64,000 nucleotides of DNA from positions 171,920,501 through 171,984,500 of the forward strand of contig NC_060208.1 in the NCBI RefSeq assembly GCF_021130785.1. The letters run 5' to 3'. Both the position numbers and the translations under genes were made by a program. Source of the DNA: Homalodisca vitripennis (taxonomy: Eukaryota; Arthropoda; Insecta; Hemiptera; Cicadellidae). Under the pieces are notes generated by a model, which was not told the origin of the DNA, ran no database searches, and saw nothing but the letters and a program-made list of their open reading frames with translations. Positions 35,340 to 47,090 of the stretch are shown here, piece by piece. The stretch's first letter is position 1; the number at the start of each line of letters is the position of its first letter.

Positions 35340-35660
35340 TCTACCGCTTGGATCAGATCAATACATTACGCGTAAGTAACGACCCTAACCTAATCTATTT
35401 TCAGTCACCGAGAAATTGGATGTCTGCGGGCTAAGGAACAGTTATAAGTAAGACTACCGCGAGGAAGAAGACGGCACGCTGTTTCTGACGACAACTTTCG
35501 GCTCTGGCGCACTTCAAAGAAAACTGATATATTTAATTAAAGTGACTGTTCTTATCAGTTTTGGCCCTCTTTGCAACAGGGTTGGCGCCATTCTACTGTG
35601 AAATTGTGTACTATCTCAGCGTAACATTTAAATTAGGATCAGACCACTACTGGCAGCGAC
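35340..35660. promoter_or_regulatory. GC-richer non-coding island
   Basis: Contains ATGTCTGCGGGCTAAGG, ACGACAACTTTCGGCTCTGG, TTTAATTAAAGTGACTG near 35531 and CTTATCAGTTTTGGCC (GATA-type core). No open frame of note. Confidence 0.3.
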
Positions 35661-38559
35661 GAGGTTTGTATAAATTATCTAATTCTAGGTTTGTAATCAC
35701 GTTGTAATGGAGCAATTTTTTACTGTTTTGATAGTATTCGCTAATGTATTAGAGCGAAAGAAAAATACGTTTTGTATTTTTGTGAACGGTGACAACCAAA
35801 ATATGGAGAAAACCCGAGCTTTCTGTTTAAAATTTAGGCTTTATCCAGTTTAGTTCCTCATTAAAAAAATTATGACAGTACAAAAATTGCTTATACAGCG
35901 TACATTTATTGTACGTCTATTAAAGAACGATATACTAAAAATTGAGAGTTCTAAGTAAATAATGGCGTAAATTATTTTTTTAAACACTTCGTAATCAAGT
36001 TATTCGGTACCATTTTGAGATTTTTAAAATACCGAAAGATACTCTATGTTCTGGTTGAGAATACTGATTAGGATTCGTATTAATTTAATTTATACCATCT
36101 CATAAATAGAAGATAATTTAAAATTATGTCCAATACTTATCTAGGACAGAGAAACTTGGTTAAATAAATGTTATTGGTTCTAAATATTTAAGGAAAATAT
36201 TGAAATTGTTTTAATGTTTTCTTTTACTCCAATGTTGTGGGTATATGTACCATCGACAATGCTGCTACGTCTTAAAGCTCTTTTATGTTTTGATAATTAA
36301 AAACAGCGTTTCCAAAGTTTCCTACAAAAAGTCGTAATGTCAATAATTTTAAAAAGTTACATTCTATTTGTATTATTTTATTTGGATCTTAAAAACAGTG
36401 CTTTAAAGTTTAGGGTTAAGAGTTACTTAAGAAAACCCCACATGTGGCACACAATTAGGCTATATTCGGCTCTTATCATCTTTAAACACTTTTTTTATAG
36501 ACAGTTTTTCTATAAATCCCATATATAATTGATATAGCGTATTTAGAATCCAACATGATTAAGAAACAGCAACAGTCGTAGTTTTTACATGTATCTAATT
36601 ACATTATTTGTTGGAGGGGGGGCGGTCTTTCATAAAAGAACGTACCTATAGTGTCCTTCATAGAATGTCCCCGTAAATTAAACGAACAATGTTCTATGCA
36701 ATCTATACTGCAAGAAATATTTTTTAGCTGCAGGTTATTTATTAGTAATTTTGTTTGTACGTGCAGAGCGGCACGCGGAGCACAGTGGAGCACACATCGG
36801 TTTTCCGGTAAAGTTATCTTAGATTGCAATAAGTGAAATTTAATCCATATTTACCATTTAAACCACATATTTCTATTCCGTGATATCTATCTCTAATCGG
36901 GAATGTTTCAAAACTGACCAAAGAGAACTTACTTTAGAAGCTTAAAACTATAAGCTTTGAAAGAAATGATAGTGTCCTTATGTGTAGAAAGGCGTGTTCT
37001 TCTATTTTTGTCTAAAATACTCTTCTTGGCTATAAAATACCCAATTTTGTGGGAAATATCTTTTGGTTTTTCAATCCAGGAATCATTTCCATCTCTAAAA
37101 AAGGCACAGTACATAAGGTACACTGTAACATGTATGTTTCTTCCATTTGAAACGAATTATCACCTCAAAGCTAAGTAAGCATATACCTGTGACTGTCACT
37201 TATTATTATTTAAATTTTGTAATGAGGACAATGATTAAACACAGATAAACTTTATCCAGTAATAAATAGTGCATGTGTTCGCATAAAACCAGTTTTCCGC
37301 ATCCCTGTCGGTATTATCTCACGAAACGCTCTGCTTTGTAGATAATACGCGCTGCAGCCAGATACGCAAATAGTAGCAGCTGAAATTTGCTGCTCTTCCA
37401 TATATTTAGTTAAGAAAATTGTTAAATCACGGTGGAGTTTAGTGGGGCTTTTTTGTCGTTATCATCTTCAAAATAAATCAAATTATGTAATATTCATGCA
37501 ATTTTGATATGAATAACTTTTTGTAATGGTAACATTTGTGGGTAGCCCTGTTATTTAATATGTATCCGAGTGTTTACTAAATATATATTTACTCATCCTT
37601 TTTATTAATTTTTCCTGTATTTAAACTTTAGGATTAAAAATTTTGGATAAAAGAAATTTTTTTGAAAAAGATTGTTGCTAATACATGACTCTAAAGATGG
37701 TCAATAACGATCTCTATTATATTATAAAAATGTGTACTTTTATAAAGTCGACCTTTTAGCAGCCTGGTCTCCCTATGCGGCGTCTGCTATCCACTGGTCA
37801 CTTGCAGCGGACAAGCTTTCTATTTATTTAATTTATTATAAAAATTTTTATTGCAATTTTTCTCACAGTACTTGTTTCTTATAGGTCGTATGGCCATATT
37901 TATTATTAAATGGAGTTTAACACCTGCTTAGGCTGCACTGTCTAGCAACCCGTCTCTAAAGAGAGATCCACCCACCTATGCGCCAATATATTAAACTGTG
38001 TTTATGTGGTAGACTTTTTCACAAAAGAGAAAACACAAGTTATATCTAACATGTTCCTCGTTATATCTTAAAATCTAAATCTAAAAGAAAATTACTTGTA
38101 ATTGCGGGAACATTACAGAAAAGACCCTCTCACTGTATTCAATAAGTCCTGTAAAATGTTAAGCAGCTTTACAGAAACAATAAATAAATTGTACGTTTTC
38201 TTAAAAAGATCAAGAGTTGCAGGTTTTTAGTGGTAATAAAAAGTAGAATCTACGGTACATTAATATAATGTGGATTGTAGTTTTACTGTAATATATGAAA
38301 CTATTAAAAAAACTAACAACCCGTTCCTGTATATCGCAAGAGGGTGAAACGTTTTACCTCACCGTTCTATCGAAATCCAATACGTTATATGCAATGAATC
38401 TGGAATATAACTTATTAAGTAATGTTACCAACGCCATTTGTAAAACAATATAATGACAACACAACTTTTCGTATTTTCAAATATAATGTGCCAGCCAAAA
38501 AGCCATAAGGATGCAATTTCAAAGGACTAAACAATAATAAAATGCAATCCAAGTTATTT
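35661..38559. other. AT-rich stretch, no gene seen
   Basis: Two patches with higher GC (36740-36810 and 37740-37980) hold no frame I can support. The second has a polypyrimidine-AG near 37885 but no open exon after it. Overlapping frames near 36600-37178 occur on both strands and are not convincing. Confidence 0.4.
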
Positions 38560-38770
38560 GCTCCAATAAAACGAGTCGGGAGGGGAGTCGTTTGGTCTCG
38601 GACTACAAAAAGATAAATGGTAGCTAGCTCAGCAGTGGGGCCGGCGGCGAGCTACAGCTATATCCTCACACTTGCCGCGTTATGGCTGGGGCCAGACATG
38701 TTATAAGCAATACCTGCAGGTCATCACATATGGTTATATGTCATAACTGTCTGGTGGAGATGGGACATTT
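38560..38770. promoter_or_regulatory. GC-richer non-coding island
   Basis: Contains AAAACGAGTCGGGAGGGG, a GATAAATGG word, GCTAGCTCAGCAGTGG, GGGGCCGGCGGCGAGCTAC and GGCCAGACATGTTATAAGC. The block is short and bounded by AT-rich DNA with no frame. Confidence 0.3.
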
Positions 38771-38864
38771 CGTGTGCTAGACACGTTTATACATTTCAAA
38801 CACAATGCTTATGTGAGATAAAACATAGTTTACTTTTGTAATCAGCTAAAGATTTAATAACGAT

Positions 38865-39570
38865 TTTACTGGCTGAGCGTTAGTGAACTCGAGGATCTGT
38901 CTATCTGTTCGCTCGGTATCTCTAAAACTAACTTATTTATAGACTTGTTTGCAACACTGAATTTGACGATGGTGCATCCTCTCCATGGGATTTGGCTGAA
39001 TCTTAGAGAATATTTTTAAATTGGTCTTATGGGTAACCGTGATGGCAACAAGAAAGTAGCAGAATAAATAAAATTGTAAACAAACTAAATACAACCATGT
39101 GAGACTATAACTTATGACATACTAACACTTGTAGTCTAACTATCCCAAGAAATACATTATCTTTTGGTGACTTGGTGTGCAGACTTTCATTATTTAAACA
39201 CTGCTACGAAACCCACCCTAATGAACAAAATTGTGAATGTATAATTAGTAAAAATATCTTAAGAAAAATTTTATTTGTAGACTTTAAATATTCCATACAA
39301 CTTCATGTCGACATATATAAGAGTACATTCTATGATATGTCCGACCAATGATTTGGCTGAGTGTAATTGAAGCCTATCACTCGGTAAGCTAACACAAATT
39401 ATCTTTTGTCTGCCAAAGAGGTGTAAAGATTTATTTTCTGTATGATTGCATGTCTGTCTAATTGACCAAAAGACATCTTGAGAACAAAATTGTGAATGTA
39501 TAGTTTGTAAAAATATCTTAAGATAGATTTTATTCACACAGCACGTGGCGTGTAGTACTCCTACACTGTT
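38865..39570 (+). mobile_element. dispersed repeat family A, two-module copy
   Basis: The first module (38865-39060) has GGCTGAGCGTTAGTGAACTC, a TCTGTTCGCTCGGTATCTC segment and GATGGTGCAT, and ends in CTTATGGGTAACCGTGATGG and a CAGAATAAATA segment. The second module (39345-39570) has TTGGCTGAGTGTAATTGAAG, GCCTATCACTCGG, TTTGTCTGCCAAAG and a GCACGTGGCGTGTAGTACTC end. A minus-strand frame of 117 codons (39271-39624) crosses it and is incidental. Confidence 0.65.
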
Positions 39571-39874
39571 TATAATGTAAATATGGCCAATTACTAATAA
39601 AAAATAATACAACCTTTGTGACAATTTATTTAGGCATATTAGTAAGTTTTGAAAACATCTTAATTCGATTTGTCAGTTTGTTTAAATTAATGTTTAAGTT
39701 AAATATATAACAGTTAATACAAGACAACGCAGTATGTAATTAGAATATATTTTAACATCTTATTGATTTAGTTTATCTTGTTGAACGTCAGAATTTTACT
39801 TCATAATGGTAGGGTTGTTTCAGAATAGAAACCGGCAACGCACTGGCTCTATAACTACTCACAAGATGATATCA

Positions 39875-39875
<1 letters not shown>

Positions 39876-39927
<52 letters not shown>
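39876..39927. repeat. (TA)n microsatellite
   Basis: About 26 AT/TA dinucleotides, with a second short run at 39934-39946 after CACTGAC. Confidence 0.95.
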
Positions 39928-39930
<3 letters not shown>

Positions 39931-40069
39931 TGACATATATATATATTGACAAGGCACTTGGAATGTAGGCTACTTGTACAACCTGACTAGGAGTATATTC
40001 ATAATTTATTTATACATTGATTTGGCTTGGGTGTTAATGACATTTACGATTATGTTTAACGAATCCGTC

Positions 40070-40275
40070 CACTCAGAGCCAATGGCGTACTGTAGTGGGT
40101 ACGGCGCGCGGTTATAGCAAGATAACCGAGTCAAGCAACGTCGAGCGTGGTTGCTGCTTGGATGGGTGACCGCTGAGCGTCCTGTCCTTGCGAGCAGCCC
40201 GCCTGCCCAGCTGTTGGTGGTGGTTCGGAAGTCACCTATAAACCGCGTTGGTCCTCAGGTCTAAAAATATTTCTT
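40070..40275 (+). mobile_element. 5S-rRNA-derived SINE (SINE3-like head)
   Basis: Positions 40126-40173 carry the internal control region of 5S rRNA: AAGCAACGTCGAGCGTGG, matching the box A and intermediate element (AAGCAACGTCGGGCGCGG in 5S), and TTGGATGGGTGACCGC, the box C region, at 5S-like spacing. The flanking 5S helices I and II are not preserved. A GC-rich body follows (CCCGCCTGCCCAGCTG, GGTTCGGAAGTCACC) and the element ends in AT-rich DNA. A mobile SINE of 5S origin is the best explanation. Confidence 0.7.
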
Positions 40276-40659
40276 AACCCTTCTTAGCCCTTTTTAGCCC
40301 CTAACTTCGCTTGGTAAAATAACACGTACTTTAGTTTAATTTTAAAGGTAGTGACTACAAAATTTTACTAGATACGCGGGCAGACAACAGTTTTAATGTT
40401 ATAACATCTTTGTTTTTGACTAAACACATTTAAATTTGTTGATATGGTTGTCAAAATATACAAGTGTTAATCAATCAGATGGATATCTAATTATTACGTG
40501 GTCAGACACGCGTGTTCACAACCCTAAACGCTAACGCTTAGCGGATATGCATTTACCTGATGTGCATTTAGTTTACAAACCATCCACAAGGAGCTTTGAA
40601 CTAAATCTTTCTGTAGAAGACGTAACAAGATTGCGTGACAGCTATAACTCATGCAATAA

Positions 40660-41000
40660 ACCATAACAATGCCGCATAGTGAAGATGGGATCATAACCGT
40701 ATCAGCTGTTATCAGTGGCGAGAGGGAGGGCTAGGGGAGGGTGGGGTGGGGAAAGAGGGAAGAGAGACATGTGACATCATATTGCACATTCCAGCTCACC
40801 CACAAACGATACATTAACCCTCTCCCCACAGTCACCAGCGATTTCACACTTTTTCTCTTGTGACTGCGTTTTATTGCCTTCTGCAAGAAATGCCCGACAA
40901 TCGGTTCTCCATTTGCGCTACTCTAGACCTAGTATCCACCCAGTGTTCCCACCAAGTCGTTAGGTACACGCCTTGTTTAACTCCAAGTAATGGCTTTTAA
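40660..41000. promoter_or_regulatory. GC-richer island, possibly promoter-proximal to the 41371 exon
   Basis: Just upstream are a TGACAGCTATAACTCATGC segment and a CAATAAACC word (Meis-like TGACAG plus a posterior-Hox-like AATAAA context). Within it are ATCAGCTGTTATCAG and G-rich tracts at 40723-40765, and a later TTTTATTGCC. It ends about 370 bases before the candidate start codon of the CD36-like exon on the same strand, so it could act as promoter or 5' untranslated region. No TATA box is evident. Confidence 0.3.
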
Positions 41001-41370
41001 ATCATATCTTGCTACTAGCATTTTTCCTTCCCTTCTCGTTTGGGTTGGAGTTTTAATTTTATTGCCACTGCAAGGCGCTTCTCTCTGTAAAAAGAACAAG
41101 AGTGCAAGTGAAAGAGGAAGAGTTTTTTTAATGTATGAAGAAATTCACCTTAAAAATTAGACTGTTTTTGAAACTACACTTGAAAATTTGTTTGTTGAGT
41201 ATACTTTAGCTTTAATAAAATATAATTATTTTGACTTCCATAGATTAGAAATAATCGTGTATGGTGGTTGCAGCTATCTATAATTTAATTGTAAGGGGGG
41301 TTTATTGTACCATTTCCATAATGTAATGATATTATCACCTCAACAATGCTTATCTACTCCACGAAAAAAG

Positions 41371-41506
41371 ATGACTCAAATCAAGATTTATTGTCTAGCC
41401 TGTGTAATTGTATTATTAATAGGTTTGGCTGCTATAAAATATTGGGTCATTAATGATCTAATAACTACCAGAATAATTTTTCAAGATCAAATAAAAGTGA
41501 ATAAAG
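41371..41506 (+). CDS. candidate first coding exon of a CD36/SNMP-type scavenger receptor
   Basis: The ATG at 41371 has a good insect context (AAAAAAGATGA). It opens a 45-codon frame: MTQIKIYCLACVIVLLIGLA then AIKYWVINDLITTRIIF then QDQIKVNK. A donor, AAAG|GTGTGTGA, follows after the first base of the next codon (end 41506); the intron then stops in all continued reading. CD36, SNMP and class B scavenger receptors begin the same way: a short cytoplasmic N-terminus, one membrane segment, then an aromatic/Ile-rich stretch with pairs of hydrophobic residues ending in a Lys-Pro/Asn-Gly-Ser segment, and a first intron near that Gly. Such proteins bind lipids or pheromones at the cell surface; the type cannot be resolved. 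No second exon with the family's YLFNVTN motif was found in the 22 kb that follow. A chance frame with a hydrophobic run remains possible. Confidence 0.5.
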
Positions 41507-44059
41507 GTGTGTGAAAAATACCAATGTAAGAGCAATCTGTAATTTCTTCTAGACATCAAAGCTATCGTTCCTCTTTGGTAAGTATCTCTCACTTGTAACC
41601 TAAAGGTTTTTATAGATTAGAAAACGAATTTTTCTATCATGCCATAAAGTTATTGGAGAGTTATTATCACAAAAGACAACGTTTAAGCAGAAGTCCCTCT
41701 CTCATGCAAGATTTGATGTATTATTAACAATTCCATTGTTGAGCTAAAAAACCTGTTATCTCACCAATCCAATTGCAGAATTGGAAATACTGTATGTGCA
41801 CCAGATTTATCCTGAAACTTGTCTACCTAGTTTTATAGTAGGCCTACTACCTCCCCAGGTTAAAGGTAACTTTTAGTATAAGCTCGTCGAACACTCATTT
41901 ACACTTTGGACTGAAATGGGAAGTCTAAACCGTCCATAATTATATTTGTTTTATTTTTGAAGATTTTTCAAAATTTACTCCTGTCACATATTTTGGGATC
42001 ACTGAACCTTATTAATTTGCTCTAGACGCATTTTCAGCCAGGACCTAGATTTTCAATTTTTCTACTCATTTAAACTTAACTATTTTTATCCGTCTAATTA
42101 GTTAAAATGGTAAAAATCACTAAATCTAATTTCAAAATTAAATTTCTTTTATATTAATTACGTTATACAGTTAAAACTAATGTTACATTATTTCCACCAA
42201 ACTCAATTAATTAATCAAAATTGTGATACCATTACAATACAATACATTAATTTTGTCCAACAAACAGAAGAAAGCAAAATCTATGCCTTAAAGAAAATAG
42301 CCCACCTCGGCCTTGTTTTTATTTTTGTTTTAATTACGACTAAACCTTTATAGCCAGATATTTCAACTCCTATTGATAGTCAAAGTACTCCGTTTCGAAT
42401 GATAAATTGTAAAATTTTAAATTCCAAATAACGACAGCGCTGATAACAGTATTTTGATAAGATAAGATGCTTATCAGTGATGAACGTTGTCCTTTAAATG
42501 ATCAGTTTATGACTTAATTCATCTTTTGATTGTATTGTATGACATCCAGCTTTTGTCTTCATGTGCAGTTTCCAAACGGGAAACGATATTGTTGCGAATG
42601 TGGATCCAACTTATTTAATCCAATGTGTCACTCTTGTCAGTTGCGTGCAATTATTTAGGGCGATACCGCCCGTCGAAGCAGCGATGTGGACAAATTAGTT
42701 AACAACTTCAAGATTTAAAACGAGCGAATGCTCTTTGCAGAATCTTCACGGTTTGTAAGCAGTGAAAGGGCCGAGTTTGCAGAAGATAGGAAGCAAAGTA
42801 TGTCTGTTTCATAGTTTAATGTTTGTGTCAGCAGAGAAGGGATGGTGTGGTGGGGGGGGGGGGGGTAGCAAGACTCAAGCAATTTCCGTCGCATCTGCAC
42901 ATCAAACAACAAGATATCATTTCACTAAGCGACTATTGTTATCAAGATGGCGTTTCCCGCCAAGGAACTCTGCTCCTCCAGCGCAGCGCCCGAGGGAAAA
43001 CGCTTCACTCAACTTTGGTTAAATAACTGGAATTCAGTTAATTAAGTTGTTTTGTTTTAAATTAACAATCATTACTGGATATTTTTGTCTGTTCTATAAC
43101 TTTTGTACATCGTGTTTTCATTGAAATAAATGTGTTATCTACCCATATGACACGAGGTCAATGTTAGTTCAATTTTAATGTACGAATAAATTGAAAATTT
43201 GCGTAAACATGTAACTACGTATTCATGTGCGCTTTGTATTCCTGGGATTACTTTTATATTTATCGGGAAAATGTACCTTAAACTATTTGTTGTCTAAAAA
43301 TAATGTATTAAAAGATTACATTTTCTAATCAACACAATATTTTGCTAAAATAGAAATCAAATGTGTACTACGACAAAATTATAAAATTTAAAACAAATAC
43401 AATTATATTAACTGTAATGTAAATGTAATAAATACAATTTGAATGCATTTTCTATATGCAGCATACAATATATTATAGATAAAGAAGACACTCGAGTAGT
43501 TGAGTATAGACGAGTCTGAACAATTTTAAACAGGAATTGATATTCAAAGTTGTCAAAAAAAGCAGGGGTTCATGTTGCGTCTAAATTTTAAATATTATAT
43601 GAAATCATCCAAATCTACGATGGTTTAAGGTAATACGGATAAAAAATCTGGAATATTTTAAATTCAGAAATCCAAAAATAATTAAATTATGTTAAATTCA
43701 AAGAATATTTGGATAATTTTATAAAATCTCTGTTGATTTAATTTTTAATAAATCTTTTAATTGGCATTATTAAAACATAAGGTTAAACCTTTAGTTAAAG
43801 GCTTTATGGCCAATCTACGTGTTATAAAATTGGTTAAATATTTTTAATTGATGTATTAAATTCATTTGGTCTTCAATCTACCTATTGCACCGTCTTTGGG
43901 TAAAATAAATAAACATATTCTATATATTATATGAATATAACATCAATATGCCTGTAAACGTATATCGAACCTCTACGAGAAGATCCAATTCGCTGTTTAG
44001 CCCATTGGCCAGAAATGATCGTGTTTTCCAAAAGGGAGGAATCCTTACACAAATGTGTA
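41507..44059. other. no further exon seen; contains a GC-richer island at 42560-43020
   Basis: If the CD36-like exon is real this would be intron. The island has CAATTATTTAGGGCGATACC near 42650, a G13 run near 42853 and GCGCAGCGCCCGAGGG near 42980. Frames of 65-86 codons cross it on both strands and none looks like protein. A 57-codon ATG frame at 43949-44121 runs into the next repeat and is not supported. The rest is AT-rich. Confidence 0.35.
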
Positions 44060-44900
44060 ATGAGAATGTTATGACTTCAAGTAGCCAAATAGTCCAGAAG
44101 TCAAATTACTCGAACTTTTAGAGTAAAAATCCTGTCATTAACTGAAAGCTTCTACAGTGTTTTAGAGTAGTAAGCTTATACAGTCCAAGAGTTTTTAAAG
44201 TTTGGGAAATTGTGTATGTCTAGAGTTTCCAGTGGGTTCCAAAATACTAGGATCTGATCTTCCAAAGACCGGGGATTCCCAAAGGTCGAATTGTCGAAAG
44301 CGTTTACACACAGGAACCCCTAGACTGGGAATTTAAGAACTGGGCAGATACTTCTATTGATGAAATTTTCCAAATTTTAGGGGGTCCAGGCCAGGAGCTT
44401 CAGAAGCTCCGAGGTGTTAGAAATCAAAGTTGTATGTAGATAGGAAGGTTTTCAGGGGCCAGAAGCGCTCATAGACTGAAAGCCTGTAAAGGGTAGCATT
44501 TTGTAGCAAGGTCTTAAGAAGCTTTTTTTAAAGACCAGAAGCTTCAGAGGACCTAAAACTTGTAGAGGAAATATGCTATCGTAGTTCTGCCAGGTGTGAA
44601 ACCTTTAACACTTCTAGAAGCAGAGAGATCATATAGGCCCGTAATCTTTATACGTCCAGAAACTATTGACAGTGAGCTTCTAAAGGTTACAATCATTCAA
44701 AGCAAAGGAACGTCCATATGCTTTGTGTTCCTAGACACCGTACGTTTCCAACGTCCAAAAGCATTTAGAGGCTGGAGGTTCCAAGATGAGGGAGTTTACA
44801 TACACCAGAAATTTCTATAGGCCAATATTTCTTATAAACTAAAATCTTCCAGAGTTTAGGATCTCCCAGTGGAAGGAGATTGGAAACTAGTGGACGAAGA
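44060..44900 (+). repeat. ancient degenerate minisatellite of CCAGAAGCTT / TTTAAAG words
   Basis: Words such as GTCCAGAAG, GGCCAGAAGC, GACCAGAAGCTTCAGAGG, GTCCAGAAACT, GTCCAAAAGC and ACACCAGAAATTTCTATAGG recur roughly every 30-60 bases, often followed by TAGAG, TAAAG or TCTA. No exact period survives. A 74-codon plus frame inside (44596-44820) is a by-product of the repeat. Confidence 0.55.
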
Positions 44901-45919
44901 CTCTTATAATGTATGATAGAAATCGATTACTATATTTCTACCCTGTTTCTCCAGAGGTAGGTATTACCAGATCAATAGTAAATGGAGTTCACATAAGTTT
45001 CACCAGGTTATTTATACACTACAACTTAATCACGTGACTGATGAGCCAGAAGGTCTTGTAACTCTGGATAAATGTTCTACGATCTATTAAGTCTGTGTAT
45101 TTTTAATCGGAATCAGTTATGTCATTTATTAAGTCCAAGAGCTCTTACATTTTCATAAACTGTCTAAACGGTTACATAACGCTGAATCAGTTGATCAACA
45201 CACGTATTATTGTCACGGGCAGAGTGAAAAGCTTTGAAGAGGAGTTTTAAAATTCAATAATAAAATATGTTGTTTTGTGAAGCTAATTAAAAAAAAATAC
45301 ATACAATGTGAACAATACTATCAGATTGTAGATTTTGTATTTGCTCTTACCAGCTTCCTTGTAGTCAGTATATCAATGGACTTTTCAAATACCGTACTTA
45401 TAATGCCTTGCTAAAATAACTTGAATAATGTTTTGTAAATTAATAAAATTATAGGAATTAGGTTGGGTAACCTCTTTATAATGAAATTAAATAGTATACT
45501 CTACCAGACATATTGTAAAATCTTTCCACAACTCGGTTTCATCTTAATATGCTCGCTATGCAACTTAGTCTCTCGTGCTGTAATAGAGTCAATTACGTAA
45601 CTTGTTAAGCTTTATTTATAAAGAACTAGTCTACCTAATCTATAAAGTTGTAAATGCAATTGCTGCAATAAATCCGAATGAAGGTATAATCAATACTGTC
45701 CTATCATTTACCAATAAGATCGATTTCTCATTACTATAAACTCCTTGCCCTTTTTCCTTTTGATCTTGCCAAAGCTAAGTTTAATATAATCAGGTATTCA
45801 TACAACCAACTTGCTACATAATTCAGAGTTGAAGTGATATTTTTGCCAAATACAGATATTCAACATACGCCTGGCGTGCCTGACTTAAAAGTTTTTATTT
45901 TAAGTTTGTGTTTAACGAT
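44901..45919. other. AT-rich stretch, nothing seen
   Basis: No supported frame, repeat or structure. Confidence 0.5.
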
Positions 45920-46090
45920 AAAAAGATTGTGAAGGAAACAGGATTTTTCCGGACATCATGGGTTGTAGTTATTTGTTAGGTTAGTTATTCACCTAAGGAA
46001 GAGATCATATTGCCGATTGCTTGAAACGCAATGATACTGAAGTTTTGTATCACTGAACAATGGCAGAAAATCCTGTTTCCTTGAATTAAT
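45920..46090 (-). mobile_element. dispersed repeat family B, copy 4, with inverted ends
   Basis: On the minus strand it carries AATATGATCTCTTCCTTAGG and GTATCATTGCGTTTCAAG, diverged forms of the family core. The ends AAGGAAACAGGATTTTTCCGG (45934) and, inverted, AAGGAAACAGGATTTTCTGCC (from 46085) form terminal inverted repeats of about 20-25 bases. Confidence 0.6.
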
Positions 46091-46589
46091 TTACCTTGAT
46101 TGAGAAAGTTAACCAGCATGAAATGGGGATTTATGAATCAATTTTTAAAACTACTACTAATATAATCAGGTGTATTGTAATGGTTTGAACTATTTCAACA
46201 CCAGTCGTTTAGTACTGTCTCTATCCATATTTAAAATAACAGGAAGTGAAACTGTTTAAGAAAAGTACATATCTGTGTTTTAACTGTTTTAATCATATAA
46301 CAAGTGACACTTGTTTTCAAACAAGCAAAATTATACAATAATTTTTTATATTTAGGTTGTTATTTGTCTCTAAGGGATTATTTAAAAAATAATCATATTA
46401 ATCAAACACTATGTTAACAATGATTTCAAAATAGAACGTTACAGAGTATTCTACAGCAGGACTACCGCCTTCCAATTTCGTATCAAATCATCAACGGAAA
46501 TGGACAATACTTTCTTTCCCATAACCTTCGGTTATCAATATGATCTTGCCCCTTTTCTAAAACTCTGTCCTACAATGACATACCCACTT
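46091..46589. other. AT-rich stretch, nothing firm
   Basis: A short open segment at 46455-46545 after a CTACAG was examined as an exon and not accepted. Nothing else is seen. Confidence 0.45.
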
Positions 46590-47090
46590 GTGGGTCAGTG
46601 TTATACAATCACCGGGTCGGTCGTGAGCTGAGGGCCCGACCTCGCCCGTCAGAGCACATCATGTCCGCGGTATCGTGGATCGCAGGAAGCCCCTATCTGC
46701 ACACATCGTCTCTCACGCTCAAACAGATATTTATTAGCCTCATATGAACGTTTGATAGCCATATAGTTATGAATGTTTGCGCCGATTTCAATATGAAAGG
46801 AGGGTAGATGCGATCAGGTGGTGGTTATCAGGCGGCAGGGCCACTCCACGTGATCGTGTGATTGGCCGACAATAACCCCCCCCCCCTTGTACCTCCCGGG
46901 TACCTTTCATTGCTATTGTACATGGAACACTGGGCTGTTTATTAAGAGAAAATACAGCTGCGAGAAAAGGATGTGCTTTCTTGTTCCTTCCTTTATGTGC
47001 CTCCGATCGTCATGTCAGGTCACTGAGGGTAGTATGGATATAATGTGCCTGATTCAGTTCTAAACTGACCTTGCGCCTCAAGGTTTCATA
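46590..47090. promoter_or_regulatory. large GC-richer non-coding island
   Basis: One of the longest islands. It has CACCGGGTCGGTCGTGAGC, GGTATCGTGGATCGCAGG, CAGATATTTATTAGCCTC, GGTGGTTATCAGGCGGC and CACGTGATCGTGTGATTGG, plus a C-homopolymer near 46877. There is no protein-like frame. GATA-type, E-box and AT-hook-like words are interleaved, as in developmental enhancers. Confidence 0.35.

Noticed and set aside
39271..39624. 117-codon minus-strand frame with a hydrophobic start
   Set aside because: It overlaps the second module of a family A repeat. The equivalent modules at 56525 and 60970 are not open, so it is not a conserved gene.
40126..40173. Functional 5S rRNA gene
   Set aside because: Only the internal promoter region resembles 5S. 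The terminal helices and the 3' T-run expected of a gene are absent.
43949..44121. 57-codon ATG frame (MPVNVYRTSTRRSNS...)
   Set aside because: It runs into the degenerate minisatellite and has no homolog I know and no splice or promoter context.
46455..46545. Possible short exon after CTACAG reading QDYRLPISYQIINGNGQYF
   Set aside because: Only about 30 codons, with no matching donor and an alternative open reading on the minus strand. Too little to support.
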